Source: Desulfuromonadaceae bacterium (GTDB lineage Bacteria; Desulfobacterota; Desulfuromonadia; Desulfuromonadales; SZUA-540). Taken from it: 7,131 nt of DNA. This document shows positions 5,223 to 7,131 of the stretch, in pieces (the first letter of the stretch is position 1; every line of letters begins with the position of its first letter). The translations under genes and the position numbers were made by a program. The notes below the pieces were generated by a model, which was not told the origin of the DNA, ran no database searches, and saw nothing but the letters and a program-made list of their open reading frames with translations. The stretch spans positions 1-7,131 of the forward strand of contig QKGY01000183.1 of the NCBI GenBank assembly GCA_003250235.1. Reading direction: 5' to 3'.

Positions 5223-5284
5223 AAAAGGTACTGTCAGGGCTGATCAAAGGGATGCCTCCCCCTTAGTCGGCCCTGAGCCTTTTT
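5223..5284 (+). terminator. Intrinsic terminator of unit 2
   Basis: TCAGGGC (5234-5240) pairs with GCCCTGA (5270-5276). Inner pairs 5241-5244 with 5266-5269 and AAGGG/CCCTT (5247-5251 with 5260-5264) lead to the loop ATGCCTCC (5252-5259). GCC and TTTTT (5280-5284) follow, with GG of 5227-5228 able to pair with the CC. The loop shares GCCTCC with unit 1 although the stems differ. Confidence 0.8.
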
Positions 5285-5505
5285 GAGGCCATTCAATGAT
5301 CTCGCTCTTTTCTCGGTAAAACACGTCACTGTCCCCTCCGGAACGACCGTTTTTGTAATCCTTTATCGCAAATTGCGTCTCTCGCTTTGATGCTTTCACG
5401 CGAATCCTGACCTCAAAATTTTTGCTTCTGTCTACGGTTTTGTTGGAATATGCTGTTTAAGCTGTTTCCATATAGAGACTTTTAACTCGCCCCCGGAGGA
5501 TTTTC
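5285..5505 (+). other. Non-coding upstream region of tkt
   Basis: No gene is seen. Minor items are the dyad CGCAA-A-TTGCG (5367-5377) and a direct repeat GCTGTTT (5452-5458 and 5461-5467). The tkt promoter must lie here or further upstream, but no convincing -35/-10 pair with normal spacing was found. Confidence 0.6.
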
Positions 5506-7131
5506 ATGAAAAGCCCCGACCTTGATCTCTCTCTCGCAAAAGACACAATCGATACCATTCGCCTCCTTGCCGCTGACATGGTTGAACAAGCCAACTCCGG
5601 TCATCCCGGAACCCCCATGGAGGCCGCCCCGATCGCCTATATACTCTTTACACGTCATCTTCGATTCAATCCCAAGAACCCAGACTGGCCGGGAAGAGAC
5701 CGGTTCATACTTTCCTGCGGCCATGCTTCGGCGCTTCTCTACAGTCTTTTGCATCTGAGCGGATACAATCTGTCCCTCGATGATCTTAAGCATTTCCGCC
5801 AGCTTGGAAGTCGAACACCCGGTCATCCTGAATTTGGCCACACCCCGGGAGTGGAGACAACGACCGGCCCTCTTGGGCAGGGTTTTGCCGTAGGGGTTGG
5901 CATGGCTATGGGCGCCCGCCATCTCGCCCAATCGTTTGATACCGCGCTTTTCGATTACCATATCTACGCGCTATGCTCTGACGGCGACCTGATGGAGGGT
6001 GTCGCCTCGGAGGCCGCATCCCTGGCAGGGCACTTGCGTCTTGGCAACCTCATTTACCTCTACCTCGACAATCACATCACGATCGAAGGAGAAACCTCTC
6101 TGGCCTTTACCGAAGATGTCGCCACAAGATTTCTCGCCTACGGGTGGCACGTGGAGCGCATTGAAGGAGAAAACCTCCATGAAATTGATGCTGCTGTTCG
6201 TCGCGCCAAAGAGGATTCTCGCCCCTCATTGATTGTCGCCCGCACCCACATCGCAAAGGGCGCGCCCAACAAGCAGGATACGCCTGAAGCTCATGGCGCA
6301 CCTCTCGGCTCTTCGGAACTCGCGTTGACCAAACGTGCCTATGGGCGAAATCCTGCTGACAGCTTCGTCGTACCCCCCAAAGTTAGCCGGCATATGCTTC
6401 AGGCGATTGCTCGGGGACAAAAACTGGAACGTACCTGGGAGGCCCGCTTCGACCGTCTCAACCGGTCTACCCACTCTCACCTGACACCCTGGCTGCAAAT
6501 GCAGCACGGAGCCTTCCCGGATGGATGGGATGAGAATCTTCCCGTTTTTGATCCGACCGATGGGCCCATGGCTACCCGCAAGGCCAGCGGCATTGCCCTC
6601 AATGCCCTGGCAGCCCGCCTCCCTCTCCTCATCGGAGGCTCTGCAGACCTGTCACCTTCCAATAATACGGAGCTTTCCGGTGAGCAATCCTTCCGGCCCG
6701 GATACAGTGGCCGAAATATCCATTTTGGCGTTCGGGAACATGCCATGGGTGCGATTCTCAACGGTCTCGCCCATACGCCCGGACTGATTCCGTTCGGGGG
6801 CACCTTTCTCATCTTTTCCGAGTATATGCGGCCGCCTGTTCGTTTAGCAGCCATGATGGGACTTGCCCCTATCTATGTTTATACTCACGACTCCATCGGG
6901 CTTGGAGAAGATGGCCCCACGCACCAGCCCGTCGAGCAGTTGGCGGCCCTTCGCGCGGTTCCCAATCTGACGGTCATACGCCCCTGTGATGCCAATGAGA
7001 CAGTCCAAGCCTGGCGCCTTGCCCTTGCCAACCGCCAAGGCCCAACGGCACTTGTTCTCTCTCGGCAAAATCTGCCAATCCTTGATCGCACCATTCTGTC
7101 TTCGGCTGAGCTGACCAATCGCGGGGGGTAC
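5506..7131 (+). CDS. tkt: Transketolase, 5' part (3' end beyond window)
   Basis: These are the first 542 codons of transketolase, in frame to the window edge without a stop; the family usually has about 660-690 residues. It is the thiamine diphosphate enzyme that transfers two-carbon ketol units in the non-oxidative pentose phosphate pathway. Visible landmarks are H33 in SGHPG, H73 in CGHAS, H107 in PGHPE, and GPLGQG (121-126). The ThDP/Mg motif is SDGDLMEG with D159, followed by N189 in LDN. The catalytic E411 lies in HFGVREHAMGAILNG, and H461, D469 and H473 lie in THDSIGLGEDGPTHQP. All key residues are present; the first Gly of the usual GDG is Ser, a variant I recall from other transketolases. 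The start ATG has GGAGG (5495-5499) six bases upstream. The PP domain (about 1-320) and the Pyr domain (from about 350) are seen, while the C-terminal domain is cut off. No TPP riboswitch is seen upstream. Confidence 0.95.
   Translation, partial: MKSPDLDLSLAKDTIDTIRLLAADMVEQANSGHPGTPMEAAPIAYILFTRHLRFNPKNPDWPGRDRFILSCGHASALLYSLLHLSGYNLSLDDLKHFRQLGSRTPGHPEFGHTPGVETTTGPLGQGFAVGVGMAMGARHLAQSFDTALFDYHIYALCSDGDLMEGVASEAASLAGHLRLGNLIYLYLDNHITIEGETSLAFTEDVATRFLAYGWHVERIEGENLHEIDAAVRRAKEDSRPSLIVARTHIAKGAPNKQDTPEAHGAPLGSSELALTKRAYGRNPADSFVVPPKVSRHMLQAIARGQKLERTWEARFDRLNRSTHSHLTPWLQMQHGAFPDGWDENLPVFDPTDGPMATRKASGIALNALAARLPLLIGGSADLSPSNNTELSGEQSFRPGYSGRNIHFGVREHAMGAILNGLAHTPGLIPFGGTFLIFSEYMRPPVRLAAMMGLAPIYVYTHDSIGLGEDGPTHQPVEQLAALRAVPNLTVIRPCDANETVQAWRLALANRQGPTALVLSRQNLPILDRTILSSAELTNRGGY

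Larger units (their letters stand above)
5126..5284 (+). ncRNA. Candidate structured small RNA / RNA element, unit 2
   Basis: This is a paralogue of unit 1, about 159 nt long. The conserved domain is closed here by AAGTGAT (5135-5141) pairing perfectly with ATCACTT (5199-5205), outside the CCGGC/GCCGG stem. Unit 1 lacks this 7-bp closing stem because its 3' flank diverges. The unit ends in the terminator hairpin 5223-5284. It lies 221 bases upstream of tkt. A separate small RNA gene is my preferred reading; a second leader element for tkt cannot be excluded. Confidence 0.5.

Noticed and set aside
4822..5505. TPP riboswitch upstream of transketolase
   Set aside because: The CTGAGA and ACCCTTGAACCTGAT core elements are absent. 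The repeats also lack the cores of the cobalamin, SAM, glycine and c-di-GMP riboswitches.
5482..5961. Minus-strand 159-codon ORF opposite the start of tkt
   Set aside because: The + strand carries clear transketolase motifs over the same bases; the minus frame shows no recognisable domain.
5980..5991. Missing first Gly of the GDG motif in transketolase
   Set aside because: SDGD at this place is a variant I recall from intact transketolases; the Mg-binding D159 and N189 are present, so it is not a defect.

Overview
The window reads as an ordinary Proteobacteria/Desulfobacterota chromosomal segment of moderately high GC, with all recognisable genes on the + strand. The gene set (a bd-type quinol oxidase, a plant-type glutamate-cysteine ligase, a YgiM/TIGR04211-like SH3 protein, a class I aminotransferase and a transketolase) would suit a facultative or oxygen-tolerant deltaproteobacterium such as a Desulfuromonadales member. 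That placement is a weak inference from protein flavour only.

Region by region: 2-742 is the 3' part of cydB (cytochrome bd subunit II). A 30-codon single-membrane-segment ORF follows (753-845), probably a CydX-like small subunit, and then a clean intrinsic terminator that ends the oxidase operon. 1029-1730 encodes an SH3/coiled-coil/C-terminal-anchor envelope protein. 1782-2060 is a regulatory leader: a promoter candidate, a 34-codon leader peptide with 12 Ala codons in a 13-codon block, a long antiterminator pairing and a 12-bp intrinsic terminator. These lie directly in front of a PLP aminotransferase (2061-3368), which ends in its own strong terminator. 3463-4821 is a plant-type gshA. 4822-5505 has no protein gene but holds a 232-bp-period tandem duplication. 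Each unit has a dyad operator, a promoter-like box, a nearly identical 74-nt block and a terminator-like hairpin with a GCCTCC loop. 5506 to the window end is transketolase, cut by the window edge.

The two standout items are (i) an apparent alanine-sensing ribosome-mediated attenuator controlling a probable alanine-forming aminotransferase, and (ii) the tandem pair of paralogous structured RNAs between gshA and tkt, which I could not match to any RNA family I know. The genes otherwise look like independent transcription units (respiration, envelope, alanine synthesis, glutathione, pentose phosphate) rather than one pathway.
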